Assembly: GCA_031286205.1 (NCBI GenBank)
Contig: JAITUR010000117.1
Location: 1-64,000, forward strand
Direction: 5' to 3'
Length of the DNA stretch: 64,000 bases
Source of the DNA: Treponema sp.
Lineage (GTDB): Bacteria; Spirochaetota; Spirochaetia; Treponematales; Breznakiellaceae
Shown here: piece after piece, positions 30,177 to 39,484 of the stretch
Layout: each line of letters opens with the position of its first letter
How positions within the stretch are numbered: position 1 is the stretch's first letter
The notes under the pieces: generated by a model
Told to the model about the DNA's origin: nothing
Database searches by the model: none
The model's input: the letters and a program-made list of their open reading frames with translations, nothing else
Program-made: the position numbers and the translations under genes

Positions 30177-30839
30177 TTATTTTTTGTCAGCGGCAGGGGC
30201 AGCCTTTGCATCGGGAGCGGCTTTTGCGTCAGCAGCAGGGGCTGCGGCAGCGGCGGCGGCATCCGCAGCAGGAGCTGCGACAGCCTCGGCCTTGGCAAAT
30301 TTAACCAACGCTATTGTTTGATCCGGATTGGAAAGAACCTTGACACCTTCTCCAACAGGAATATCCTTAACCTGGATGGAGCTGTTTATCTTTAAGCCGG
30401 AAATATCAATTTCGATTCTTTCGGGCAGATCCTTGGGTAAACATTCAACTTCGATTTCGTGTACGGGGGTTTCGAGTATACCGCCCTCGCGGACACCGGC
30501 AGGATTCCCCTGGAAAACAAGAGAAACTCTGGCACGAAGAATAACGCCGCTTTCAACTTCATAAAAATCTATATGGAGTATTTGACCATCTATAATATTT
30601 CTTTGAGTGCCTTTTACAAAGGCATCGTATGACTTGCCTTCTACATCGACTTTAACAATGGTACTTTCAGAAATACCCTTTGTACCTCTAAGAAATTCCG
30701 TATTATCTAAATCGATAGATACAGACTTGCCCGATCTTCCGTAGATAACTGCCGGAATGCGTCCGCTTTTTCTTGCCCTGCGGGATTCAGCCGAACCTGA
30801 TTTATGGCGGCTTTTTGCTTGCAATACAACTTTGCTCAT
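30177..30839 (-). CDS. rplY: 50S ribosomal protein L25/Ctc with Ala-rich tail
   Basis: RKSGRIPAVIYGRSG; L25 beta domain; Ala/Pro/Asp/Lys-rich C-terminus. Confidence 0.93.
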   Translation of the reverse strand: MSKVVLQAKSRHKSGSAESRRARKSGRIPAVIYGRSGKSVSIDLDNTEFLRGTKGISESTIVKVDVEGKSYDAFVKGTQRNIIDGQILHIDFYEVESGVILRARVSLVFQGNPAGVREGGILETPVHEIEVECLPKDLPERIEIDISGLKINSSIQVKDIPVGEGVKVLSNPDQTIALVKFAKAEAVAAPAADAAAAAAAPAADAKAAPDAKAAPAADKK

Positions 30840-30863
30840 TATACTTACCTCATTAAAAAATTA

Positions 30864-31096
30864 CATTGGGGCGATAGGATTCGCCTTCCGGTCGCAAACA
30901 TCCTGTTTGCTCCCTCCAGACCGCCTTCGCATTGCCCGGCGCATCCATGCGCCGAAGTATTCCATTAAGGCTGCCGCCTTATCGATATTATAGCAATGCT
31001 CCGGTTCGAATCCTTCACACTCCCCGTCTCGTGATTCGCAATTTTTAATTCGATTGCTTCATAAAACGGGAATTACCATTGGGGCGATAGGATTCG
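30864..31096. repeat. 20-nt direct repeats of the tRNA-Gln 3' end bounding a hairpin-rich segment
   Basis: CATTGGGGCGATAGGATTCG at 30864-30883 and 31077-31096. Confidence 0.8.
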
Positions 31097-31150
31097 AACC
31101 TATGAATACCGGACCCAAAACCCGGTGGCTTACCGCTTGCCGACGCCCCA
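31079..31150 (-). tRNA. tRNA-Gln (UUG)
   Basis: Minus strand TGGGGCG...CCGGG-TTTTGGG-TCCGG...ATAGG-TTCGAAT-CCTAT-CGCCCCA-A; full cloverleaf; CCA not encoded. Confidence 0.95.
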
Positions 31151-31213
31151 TCACTGGGGCTCAGCACCCCTGCTTATAGAGTATCAAATGAGTATTATTT
31201 GATCAAGAGCTAA

Positions 31214-31501
31214 TTAGGCATCGTGGTCATCTGGGGAAGCTTCCTGGACATCGCCGGATTCATACTTCTCCAAAATGCGTTTCTGCAGTTCAGCACGGAA
31301 TTCCGGGTGGATAGGATGAGCAACATCTTTGTACTCCCCTGCCCTGGTTTTCCTGCTAGGCATAGCAATAAAAACCCCGGTTTTACCCTCTATGATTTTT
31401 ATATTGTGAACAACAAAGCAGTCGTCAAATGTTACCGTTACATAGGCTTTCGGCTTGCCCCCGCCAGTCACTTTACGGACCCTTATATCAGTAATTTGCA
31501 T
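31214..31501 (-). CDS. spoVG: SpoVG family regulator
   Basis: [51 protein letters not shown]. Confidence 0.97.
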   Translation of the reverse strand: MQITDIRVRKVTGGGKPKAYVTVTFDDCFVVHNIKIIEGKTGVFIAMPSRKTRAGEYKDVAHPIHPEFRAELQKRILEKYESGDVQEASPDDHDA

Positions 31502-31614
31502 GGCACTCCTCCTCTCCTTTGAGGTCCTATATCGAGCATATACAACCCAACTATAGTTATTATAACTCTAATTTGACAGTAAATCAAGGAAAAAAGTTAA
31601 AAAAAATTAATTTT

Positions 31615-32514
31615 TTATTTCGGGAAATTAACACTACAGGGATGGACAAAATCCCACTCCTTTTGCAAAGACAGGGCTGCCTTTTCCGCCTTTTCCGGCT
31701 CGTTAAATACCCCAAAACAGGTGGATCCTGCTCCGGAAAGATTGGCAAATTCAGCCCCGCAGTCCCATAATTGGGAGATTATTTTGTTGTATATTGATTT
31801 CTGCGATTCCGGAAAAACCTTAAGAAAATCATTATAAAAACCCAGGAGCATTCTTTCGCGGTATTCCTGTTTTACCCTCTCCGCCTCTTCAGGATTTCCC
31901 GCCCTGCTTTCGTCCAGTAATTTAAAGGCTGCGGCAGTGTCGCTTTGGAAGCCGGGGTTTACAAGCACAAAATGCCAGGACGGCGGTTTAAGGGGGTCTA
32001 TGTATTCCCCCCTGCCAGTAACCCAGGCGGCGGGTACTTGGTGGATAAAAAAAGGGACATCGCTTCCCAGACAGGCAGCCATTTCCAGTAGCTCGGAGCG
32101 GTCAAAGGGGGTTTCTCCGTATATAGAACCGGCAAGCGAATTCAGCGTCAACAGGGTAGAAGCCGCATTAGAAGAACCACCCCCCAATCCGCCGCCTGCG
32201 GGGATACGCTTTTCTACCCGTATCCTTAGCCCGATATTAAAATCGCCTTTTCCCAAGGAAAGAGATTTTTTCTTAAAAAGGGACAGAGCTTTATAAATTA
32301 TGTTTTTTTCCATAGGAAGGTCTAACCCCCCTTGTGTCCCCTCCATAACCAATTCCAGCATTTTACCCTCAATTTCAGCCTCGAACGGCTCAAAGTGCAG
32401 AATATCGCTAAAATTCAGGGTTACAAAGAGACTTTCCAAATTATGGAAACCGTCCTGTCTTTTGTCTAAAACAGCCAAATGGAGGTTTACCTTTGCGGGG
32501 GCATATACTATCAT
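31615..32514 (-). CDS. ispE: 4-diphosphocytidyl-2-C-methyl-D-erythritol kinase
   Basis: APAKVNLHLAVLDKRQDGFHNL; IPAGGGLGGGSSNAAS; LSGAGSTCFGVF. Start revised to MIVYAPAK. Confidence 0.95.
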   Translation of the reverse strand: MIVYAPAKVNLHLAVLDKRQDGFHNLESLFVTLNFSDILHFEPFEAEIEGKMLELVMEGTQGGLDLPMEKNIIYKALSLFKKKSLSLGKGDFNIGLRIRVEKRIPAGGGLGGGSSNAASTLLTLNSLAGSIYGETPFDRSELLEMAACLGSDVPFFIHQVPAAWVTGRGEYIDPLKPPSWHFVLVNPGFQSDTAAAFKLLDESRAGNPEEAERVKQEYRERMLLGFYNDFLKVFPESQKSIYNKIISQLWDCGAEFANLSGAGSTCFGVFNEPEKAEKAALSLQKEWDFVHPCSVNFPK

Positions 32515-32548
32515 TAAAGTAAGAATACTACAAAAAATTATCAAAAAC

Positions 32549-32577
32549 CAGTTGACATTCTGTATTTCCTAACATAT
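32549..32577 (+). promoter_or_regulatory. Predicted sigma-70 promoter for acidic protein
   Basis: TTGACA, 17 nt, TATGTT, followed by AAGGAGG SD before ATG at 32603. Confidence 0.6.
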
Positions 32578-32602
32578 GTTTTGTAGTAAGGAGGCTTTTT
32601 AC

Positions 32603-32866
32603 ATGGAACGCAAAGAACTAGCATTAATGCTTGTGGACAGCTACGAACCGGAGAACGAGGAACTGCCGGTTTTCCTATTCGGGGATGGCGACGACCTTGA
32701 CGACGACGATTTCGAGGACGACGACGATGACTTTGAAGATGAAGAAGAAGATGACGACTATGAAGACGATTTAGACGATGACGATGAAGACGATGACTAC
32801 GACGAGGAAGATGACTACGATGAAGAAGACGATGACTGGGACGACGAAGACGACTTCGACGAATGA
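32603..32866 (+). CDS. Highly acidic Asp/Glu-rich protein
   Basis: MERKELALMLVDSYEPENEELPVFLFGDGDD followed by an almost pure D/E tract; promoter and SD present. Confidence 0.8.
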   Translation: MERKELALMLVDSYEPENEELPVFLFGDGDDLDDDDFEDDDDDFEDEEEDDDYEDDLDDDDEDDDYDEEDDYDEEDDDWDDEDDFDE

Positions 32867-33213
32867 TGCCAGAGTCTTTCTAAATCATAGAAATCACGAG
32901 TGGGCGCGGTCATTAAATGGACTACTGTAAAGCCTAGGTCGATCAAGCGCCACTCGTCTTCCGGGTCTTTTTTGGAACTGCCAAAAATTTCTATATCATT
33001 CTCCCGGCAATAATCTTTTATGTGCCTTTCCATGCCGTCCATATGTGTCTTGGAGGATGCAGTGGCAATAATAAAGAAGTCTGTCCAGTTATTTATTGTC
33101 CTAAGATCCAATAAACTGACATTTTCCCCTCTATGTTCTTTTATAAGACCGGCAAGGGATTCCGCCTGTTCTTTAATTTCCGGTAACATATCTGCCATCA
33201 AAGTCCCTTCCAA
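32815..33213 (-). CDS. rsfS: Ribosomal silencing factor RsfS
   Basis: LLDLRTINNWTDFFIIATASSKTHMDGMERHIKD; DEWRLIDLGFTVVHLM; poly-Ser tail. Confidence 0.93.
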   Translation of the reverse strand: MEGTLMADMLPEIKEQAESLAGLIKEHRGENVSLLDLRTINNWTDFFIIATASSKTHMDGMERHIKDYCRENDIEIFGSSKKDPEDEWRLIDLGFTVVHLMTAPTRDFYDLERLWHHSSKSSSSSQSSSSSS

Positions 33214-34375
33214 TTATTAATGTAATATTTGTCTTTGCGTCGTTATTTTGCGTATCCGCCCCTTCCATATCCAAATTAAACTCGCGCCTTATATTGGTGC
33301 AGCGGATACTTTCGGCAAAATCCTTTACAAGGCTTTCGTCTCCCGAACGATGAATTATTACCGTGCTTTCATAATTATTACGATCGGCATTGCCTACGGC
33401 AACTACATCATATCCAAAACTCCGTAAAAATTCTGCCGTTCTGCTTGCGCGGCCTGTAATTGCCGTTCCGTTTAAAATTTCTACAGTAAGGCTGCGTTCT
33501 CTGTAATCGTCAATGTCGCGGGTAAGAGCTGTTATTGTCTGCCGGACAACATCTTTTACAATGTTTCCGTCATGGAGCGGAATAATCAGCATCTGCCCGG
33601 ATACTTCTCTAAGATCCCCAACTACAGACAGTATATTGGTTCGTCCAATATCGATATTTACCAATTCGTCAAACAAAAGCCTTATGGTACGCCTGTTTAT
33701 ATTGGCTCTAAAAAACGAAGAATATAATCTGGATGTATCTTTATTTTTTAGCTTGTCATTCATTTGAATTTGGCGGTTAAGGAAGCTAAGAAAAAACCTT
33801 TGCCTGCGGAAGGTTTCCGTTTCCTGATCTTCGTACGGCAGACTGTATGTCGCATAAGTTACCGCTTTGTCGCCGTCTAAAACAGTCATGCCGGAAGGAA
33901 ATAGAATCAGGGTATCATCGTCTCTGTATGACACGGCAGAAGGAATAAAAATTTCTACACCTTCCAAGAGATCAACTATAGACACAAGGTTTTCTTTTGT
34001 TATAACCAAAGAAAAATTAATATTGATACCCAAAAGCCTTTCCACTTCCGATTGAAAATTCCCAATTCTGGAAGAATCGTAAATACTGTCTATTCTGTCT
34101 ACACGATTGGTTCTTGCAATTCTTTGTCCCAACTGACCCGGTATATGCCAAATTGCCGCCCGGTTTGTCGGAGGATTATACATTAAAACATAGGAGCTAA
34201 GCGGCATTTTATCTTCTTCTATTACATACAAAATATTAATAACGCGGCTTGCGGAAAGAGCTTCTTCCAAAGGATTGCTGCGAAATGTATAAATCGCAAG
34301 AAATATACCAAGAAAAAATATAAAAATTATAAGAGCCAAGAGTAGTTTTGACGCGTCAATTTTTAGCAACTTCAA
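33173..34375 (-). CDS. LytR-CpsA-Psr family protein with LytR_C domain
   Basis: LCP-like region with N-terminal TM; C-term VEILNGTAITGRASRTAEFLRSFGYDVV. Confidence 0.85.
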   Translation of the reverse strand: MKLLKIDASKLLLALIIFIFFLGIFLAIYTFRSNPLEEALSASRVINILYVIEEDKMPLSSYVLMYNPPTNRAAIWHIPGQLGQRIARTNRVDRIDSIYDSSRIGNFQSEVERLLGININFSLVITKENLVSIVDLLEGVEIFIPSAVSYRDDDTLILFPSGMTVLDGDKAVTYATYSLPYEDQETETFRRQRFFLSFLNRQIQMNDKLKNKDTSRLYSSFFRANINRRTIRLLFDELVNIDIGRTNILSVVGDLREVSGQMLIIPLHDGNIVKDVVRQTITALTRDIDDYRERSLTVEILNGTAITGRASRTAEFLRSFGYDVVAVGNADRNNYESTVIIHRSGDESLVKDFAESIRCTNIRREFNLDMEGADTQNNDAKTNITLIIGRDFDGRYVTGN

Positions 34376-35565
34376 TTGTTTTTTCCTTCCATTTTTGCCA
34401 GTAATTTTAAAGTTTCTTCGGACAAATCCAATTCTCTGGACTGTAATTTACTGACAGTCTTTTTTAAAACCGCATAAAGAATGTCGTCCAATTCCGCTTC
34501 GCGGCACATCTTCCTTAAACCGTTTACAGAGCTTCTGGAAACTTCCAGCTTGTCTGCAATGTAAATAATCTTGGCAAGAGTGCCCATATTCTCGCTGCCG
34601 CTTGTATGTAATGCCACAGCTTCCAGTATATCCTTATTATGTATGGAGAAACGGTCTCTTAGCAATACCGCCGCAGCCCTTCCGTGCAACAAACTTGGCT
34701 TACCTTTTTCGACGGCGGTCATTGATTTTCCTTCGTTTTTAACTAATTTTATCATTTCTTTTGGGTCAAGCTGTTTGGCTAAATCGTGGGCAATACCGGC
34801 AAGATAGGCATCCATTGGATCGATGCCGGAACATTCGTTCCTAAAACGCCGGCACATATCATAAGCAAAAAGCGCGGTATTCCTTGAATGAAGAAATCGC
34901 GAGGTATTAAGGGCTGCGCGCACCGCCTGCTCCACCCTTAAAACAATGCTGTCCTGTTCACTTGGCGGGTTTTCTTCGCCGGAATCTGTAACTCCATAAA
35001 GCCGTTTTTCCATGATTATATTTACCGCCGCAGAAGGAACAAGGGGTTTCCAGTCGTCCTGTTCGGTTATCATTTTTCTTACTGTCTGCGAAGAAATATC
35101 CATTATTTTATTTTTTATTAATTTATGCGGATAGGGGTATTCTTTTGCATCGCTGTTCAGGCGGCGCGCGACAACAATTTCCGCCATTTCCAGAATTCGT
35201 TCGCTGTCCCGCCATTTGGGAAAATCCACGGCAAGATCGTCTCCAATTAAAAGATACGGCTTTCCATTGGGCATATATCTTGTAATTATATCTTCCAGTG
35301 TATGAACAGTGTAGGACACGCCTTCCCTTTTTATTTCGCAGTCATCTATGGCAAACCTGGGATCGCCTGCTACAGAGACGGCAAGCATATTTATTCTTTC
35401 TTCTGTGGTATGTTCCATGCCGGAAGCATCAAGTTTAAAAGGAGAACGATACGCTGGCACAAATACAACCCTGTCCAGTTCCAGTTCGGATATCGCTTTT
35501 TCCGCAAGATAAAGATGCCCATTATGAACAGGGTTAAAACTGCCGCCAAGAATTCCAAGCTTCAT
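34372..35565 (-). CDS. nadD: NadD-YqeK fusion: nicotinate-nucleotide adenylyltransferase + HD-domain hydrolase
   Basis: GILGGSFNPVHNGHL...ISSQTVRKMI; C-term YLAGIAHDLAKQLDPKEM...LLHGRAAAVLL...AVALHTSGSENMGTLAKIIYIADKLE. Confidence 0.93.
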   Translation of the reverse strand: MKLGILGGSFNPVHNGHLYLAEKAISELELDRVVFVPAYRSPFKLDASGMEHTTEERINMLAVSVAGDPRFAIDDCEIKREGVSYTVHTLEDIITRYMPNGKPYLLIGDDLAVDFPKWRDSERILEMAEIVVARRLNSDAKEYPYPHKLIKNKIMDISSQTVRKMITEQDDWKPLVPSAAVNIIMEKRLYGVTDSGEENPPSEQDSIVLRVEQAVRAALNTSRFLHSRNTALFAYDMCRRFRNECSGIDPMDAYLAGIAHDLAKQLDPKEMIKLVKNEGKSMTAVEKGKPSLLHGRAAAVLLRDRFSIHNKDILEAVALHTSGSENMGTLAKIIYIADKLEVSRSSVNGLRKMCREAELDDILYAVLKKTVSKLQSRELDLSEETLKLLAKMEGKNN

Positions 35566-36581
35566 TTATCTTCCTCCGTAAGGCGTAAAAAAGCGTAGGA
35601 AAGTTCTTTTATACCGTCGCCGGAAAAAACAGAAATTGCCATTACTTCTTCCTTAGGATATTTTTCTTTTAGCTCGGACAGTCTGGTTTTTATACAAATA
35701 CTATTTTCGCCGTCTGTACCGGAATTGCCTAAATCGGTTTTTGTACCAATAAGCAGTCTTTTTTTGCCGGTTAAATCCTGCGAATAAGTATTAAGCTCGT
35801 TTAATAAAATATCAAATGCCTGTAAATAATTGTCCTCGCCAAGATCGACAAGAAAAGCCAAAGCTGCGGTGCGGGAAATATGTTTTAAAAAACGGAACCC
35901 CAGCCCTGCTCCGCCGGAAGCGCCTTCTATTAGACCGGGAATATCGGCGATTATTATATCCCGCTCCCCAACCGAAAGTACGCCAAGGTTTGGTATCTTT
36001 GTTGTAAAAGGGTATGCGGCTATTTTTGGACGGGCATTTGTAAAACAATCAAGAAGACTGGACTTGCCCGCATTGGGAAAGCCCACAAGACCTATATCCG
36101 CCATTAACTGGAGTTCTATTTTTATTTTTACGGTAACACCCGGTTTTCCGGGCAAGGCTTTTCGCGGAGCCTGGTTTGTCGAAGATTTAAAATGGATATT
36201 CCCCCAGCCTCCATTACCGCCTTCTAAAAAAACAAAGTTTTCTGCATCTTTGGAAAAGTCATGAATTAGTTCTCCTGTCTGAAAATCCTTTATTACAGAG
36301 CCCGGAGGCAGGGGGATAGTTACATCTGTACCCTGCTGCCCATAGCGGCCGGAACCTTCGCCGTCACGGCCATTTCCCGCTTTATAGGAGTGTTTAAATC
36401 TTAGATGGGCAAGAGTGCGCAGATTGCGCTTAATTGTAAAAATGACATCGCCGCCCCTGCCGCCGTCTCCGCCGGAAGGGCCGCCGCGAGGGACATGTTT
36501 TTCCCGCCGGAAAGCCGCACAACCATTTCCTCCGGAGCCGGAAGAAACTTCTATAATTGCTTCATCTGCAAATTTTTCCAC
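35562..36581 (-). CDS. obgE: GTPase Obg
   Basis: GSGGNGCAAFRREK glycine-rich OBG fold; GFPNAGKSSLL; ADIPGLIEGAS. Confidence 0.97.
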   Translation of the reverse strand: MEKFADEAIIEVSSGSGGNGCAAFRREKHVPRGGPSGGDGGRGGDVIFTIKRNLRTLAHLRFKHSYKAGNGRDGEGSGRYGQQGTDVTIPLPPGSVIKDFQTGELIHDFSKDAENFVFLEGGNGGWGNIHFKSSTNQAPRKALPGKPGVTVKIKIELQLMADIGLVGFPNAGKSSLLDCFTNARPKIAAYPFTTKIPNLGVLSVGERDIIIADIPGLIEGASGGAGLGFRFLKHISRTAALAFLVDLGEDNYLQAFDILLNELNTYSQDLTGKKRLLIGTKTDLGNSGTDGENSICIKTRLSELKEKYPKEEVMAISVFSGDGIKELSYAFLRLTEEDK

Positions 36582-36596
36582 GCAGGAAAAGAGGGG

Positions 36597-36842
36597 TTAT
36601 ACAACCGAAGCTAGTTTTCTGCCGCGGCGATTATGAAAGGTAACCTTTCCGTCTTTGAGTGCAAAGAGGGTGTAATCGCCTCCGCAGCCTACATTTGTAC
36701 CGGGGTGGATATTAGTGCCCCGTTGACGGGCTATAATGGTTCCAGCCTTAACAATAGCGCCATCTGACGCTTTAATACCCAAATAATTGGGGTTAGAATC
36801 TCTTCCGTTTTTTGCGCCGCTTCCGCCGCGTTTCCTAGCCAT
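36597..36842 (-). CDS. rpmA: 50S ribosomal protein L27
   Basis: [28 protein letters not shown]; no N-terminal extension. Confidence 0.97.
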   Translation of the reverse strand: MARKRGGSGAKNGRDSNPNYLGIKASDGAIVKAGTIIARQRGTNIHPGTNVGCGGDYTLFALKDGKVTFHNRRGRKLASVV

Positions 36843-36853
36843 AACAATAACTC

Positions 36854-37198
36854 CTATATAAGCATTTTACTGATGCTTAATTTACAATTTTGTGGGTGTT
36901 CCTGCGCTACAGACCTAAGCCCTTCTATTAAGAAAACCCCTGCGGTAAAAAGGAATTCCCTGGTTTCCGCAGTATAATCGGCTTCCAGCCACATAGTGCC
37001 TCTTTCAGGGGCTCCTCCATGTACTGTAATGCCTTCCTTGCCGGATAAAACACTGTATGCTGTTCTCATTAACACCGATACAGCGGCACAGACAATATCT
37101 TTGCCGGTTTTACCCGCTTTTGCATGACCTTCTACTTTACATGCTCTTAAAGTACCGTCATTTTCTACAACGGCTTCTATTATGATCACTATAGGCAA
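36854..37198 (-). CDS. prp: Ribosomal-processing cysteine protease Prp family
   Basis: [24 protein letters not shown] (His/Cys motif); located between L21 and L27. Confidence 0.9.
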   Translation of the reverse strand: MPIVIIIEAVVENDGTLRACKVEGHAKAGKTGKDIVCAAVSVLMRTAYSVLSGKEGITVHGGAPERGTMWLEADYTAETREFLFTAGVFLIEGLRSVAQEHPQNCKLSISKMLI

Positions 37199-37200
37199 AC

Positions 37201-37509
37201 TTAAGCCGAAATATCGGCTATTTTGATAATAGAATACTGCTGCCTATGCCCCTGTTTACGGCGATAATCTTTTTTGGGTTTGTACTTAAAAACGATAATT
37301 TTTGCGTCTTTCCCGTGAGATTCTACCGTTGCAGATACCTTTGCACCCTGTACATAGGGGCTGCCTATCTTAACTGCATCGCCGGAGACTAAAAGCACCT
37401 TATCGATATTGATACTGGCGCCCGGCTCGGCATCGATCTTTTCCACTTTTAATAAAGCGCCTTTTTCAGCCTTATACTGTTTTCCCATGAATTCTACTAG
37501 AGCGTACAT
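37201..37509 (-). CDS. rplU: 50S ribosomal protein L21
   Basis: [48 protein letters not shown]. Confidence 0.97.
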   Translation of the reverse strand: MYALVEFMGKQYKAEKGALLKVEKIDAEPGASINIDKVLLVSGDAVKIGSPYVQGAKVSATVESHGKDAKIIVFKYKPKKDYRRKQGHRQQYSIIKIADISA

Positions 37510-37595
37510 TGTTCTTACTCCGTTATTTATATCTTAATTATTTAATACTTAAAAACCGGAAAAAAGTCAACCCCTAAGGCACCCCTAAACCGGCA

Positions 37596-38156
37596 TTAAA
37601 AGCCTACCAACAACCTGCCTACACTGTAGAGTTCGGATATTTGGGAATAAACAGGGGTTTTGTTATGTTCCTTGTCCATTGTTACCAAACCTACATATAA
37701 TTCGTTTAACAGGTCTGCAAAAACCTTTAAATTTGATCCAAAATTGCTTGCCGCCATTTCCCGCAGTATTTTATCGGGACCATGAGGGACAGCGCCTATT
37801 TTAGTCCTTAAAGAGGGAATCATATGGCTTCGGGCAATTTCTACAAAACGGGCGCAAGCGGCAATTTGCCGGTAAAGTTCGTCCAGGTGGAAGCCCTGAT
37901 ATCGAAATAGCTCCATTTTTTCGGTTAAAAGCTCGATTTGATCCCATGTGCTTTTATCTATGGCAAGGGTCAGCAAAACCGGGCGCAAAAACCTGTTAGA
38001 GATATTTGTCCGGTAGTGTTCACCTATTTGCTCTATAAGCCTGATTATCTGAGAATCCTTTACACGTTCTAACAACTTTTCCCCCTTTCGTATAATATCA
38101 TTCAAATTACAGATTGACAAGCACCCTTTACATAAAATATTATGGCTCATGCGCAT
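37596..38156 (-). CDS. Conserved hypothetical protein
   Basis: 187-codon ORF without recognised domain; start may be 38150. Confidence 0.6.
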   Translation of the reverse strand: MRMSHNILCKGCLSICNLNDIIRKGEKLLERVKDSQIIRLIEQIGEHYRTNISNRFLRPVLLTLAIDKSTWDQIELLTEKMELFRYQGFHLDELYRQIAACARFVEIARSHMIPSLRTKIGAVPHGPDKILREMAASNFGSNLKVFADLLNELYVGLVTMDKEHNKTPVYSQISELYSVGRLLVGF

Positions 38157-39384
38157 AATAAAATGTTTTATCTTCCTTTTGGCGGGGATTTTGGTTCTTT
38201 CGTGCAGCGACAGAAAAACTGTCCAAATTTGGACAGATCGCCCCGAATTTGCCGTCTATGGGGAGCTTTTTAACACTGCCCAAACCCGGTATAAAGTATC
38301 AATAAAATACTATGATAACCCCGGGCAGGAACTGCAGAAAGCCGGCAATACCGCGGATATTATTGTTGGAAGCTGGTTAAAAACTTCCGTTACGGGAGCA
38401 TACTTTAGATCTTTGGATAATCTTTTTGGCGCCAACAAACTTTCCAGAGGCGCTTTTTACCCGCGGCTTTTGTCTATTGGCAGGATAGAACGGAATCAAT
38501 ATCTACTGCCGGTATCTTTTAACATACCCGCATTGATTTTTTTTAAAGACAGCAAAATAGAATTGTCCAATTCATTTACTGTCGATTTTAACGAAATAAA
38601 AACTTTAAGCAAGAATTACAATAATATCAGCCGCGAAGCATATACAAAAATAGGGTTTTCTCCGTTATGGAGCAATGATTTTCTTATGATAACTTCAGTT
38701 TTATTGGGAGCATCTTTTAAGACAGCATCTCCTTTGTCATGGGATGCCTCGGCATTGGAACGCTCCATGAATTTTGTTAATGATTGGACAACTGAATTTA
38801 ATACGAGTATTCAGGCTGAAGAAGAATTTATATTTAGATACTTCTTTGAACCGCCGGAAAAACTGGTTCAGAAAGAACGCATACTTTTTTCTTACATGGA
38901 TTCCAGAGACTTTTTTATCTTAAACGAAGAAAGCAAAAGCGATTTGGATTACCGCTGGATTATGGAACAGAGCAGGATTCCCATTATAGAAGATATGGTT
39001 CTTATAGGCATTCCAAAAAGAGCCAGATCCGTAAAGGCAGCCCGCGCGTTTATCCAATGGTTTTTTACTATAGAAAACCAAAGGCTTATTTTGGAATACT
39101 GCACGGAAACCAAGGTAAGCGAAAATGTGTTTGGAATTTGCGGCGGGTTTTCTGCTCTAAACACGGTTACGGAACAGGTTTTTCCGCACTATTACCCCGA
39201 ACTTTTAGGACGAATGCCGCCTTCCAATTATTTGATGACTCCCAATGTGCTTCCCGGTAATTGGGCAGATATAAGGGAAAAGGTGGTGCTTCCTTATCTT
39301 TACGACCGCTCCCGCAGTACAAAAGCAGAAGAAGTGTATCCTCTGGAAAGACGGCTGGCTGACTGGATGCGAATGAACCGTTAA
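38149..39384 (+). CDS. Extracellular solute-binding lipoprotein
   Basis: Lipobox LVLSC; ABC sugar SBP-like sequence; leaderless promoter TTGACA-18-TATTAT-5-ATG. Confidence 0.8.
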   Translation: MRIIKCFIFLLAGILVLSCSDRKTVQIWTDRPEFAVYGELFNTAQTRYKVSIKYYDNPGQELQKAGNTADIIVGSWLKTSVTGAYFRSLDNLFGANKLSRGAFYPRLLSIGRIERNQYLLPVSFNIPALIFFKDSKIELSNSFTVDFNEIKTLSKNYNNISREAYTKIGFSPLWSNDFLMITSVLLGASFKTASPLSWDASALERSMNFVNDWTTEFNTSIQAEEEFIFRYFFEPPEKLVQKERILFSYMDSRDFFILNEESKSDLDYRWIMEQSRIPIIEDMVLIGIPKRARSVKAARAFIQWFFTIENQRLILEYCTETKVSENVFGICGGFSALNTVTEQVFPHYYPELLGRMPPSNYLMTPNVLPGNWADIREKVVLPYLYDRSRSTKAEEVYPLERRLADWMRMNR

Positions 39385-39484
39385 AGAACCCGGCTTTTAC
39401 AAAAAATACTTACAACACTTAACCGCCATATCCTTGGGTAAATTTTCCATAAAAATCTTCCGATATATGTAATAGGAGATACTT

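Noticed and set aside
35830-36264. 144-aa ORF antisense to obgE
   Set aside because: Shadow ORF over conserved GTPase sequence.
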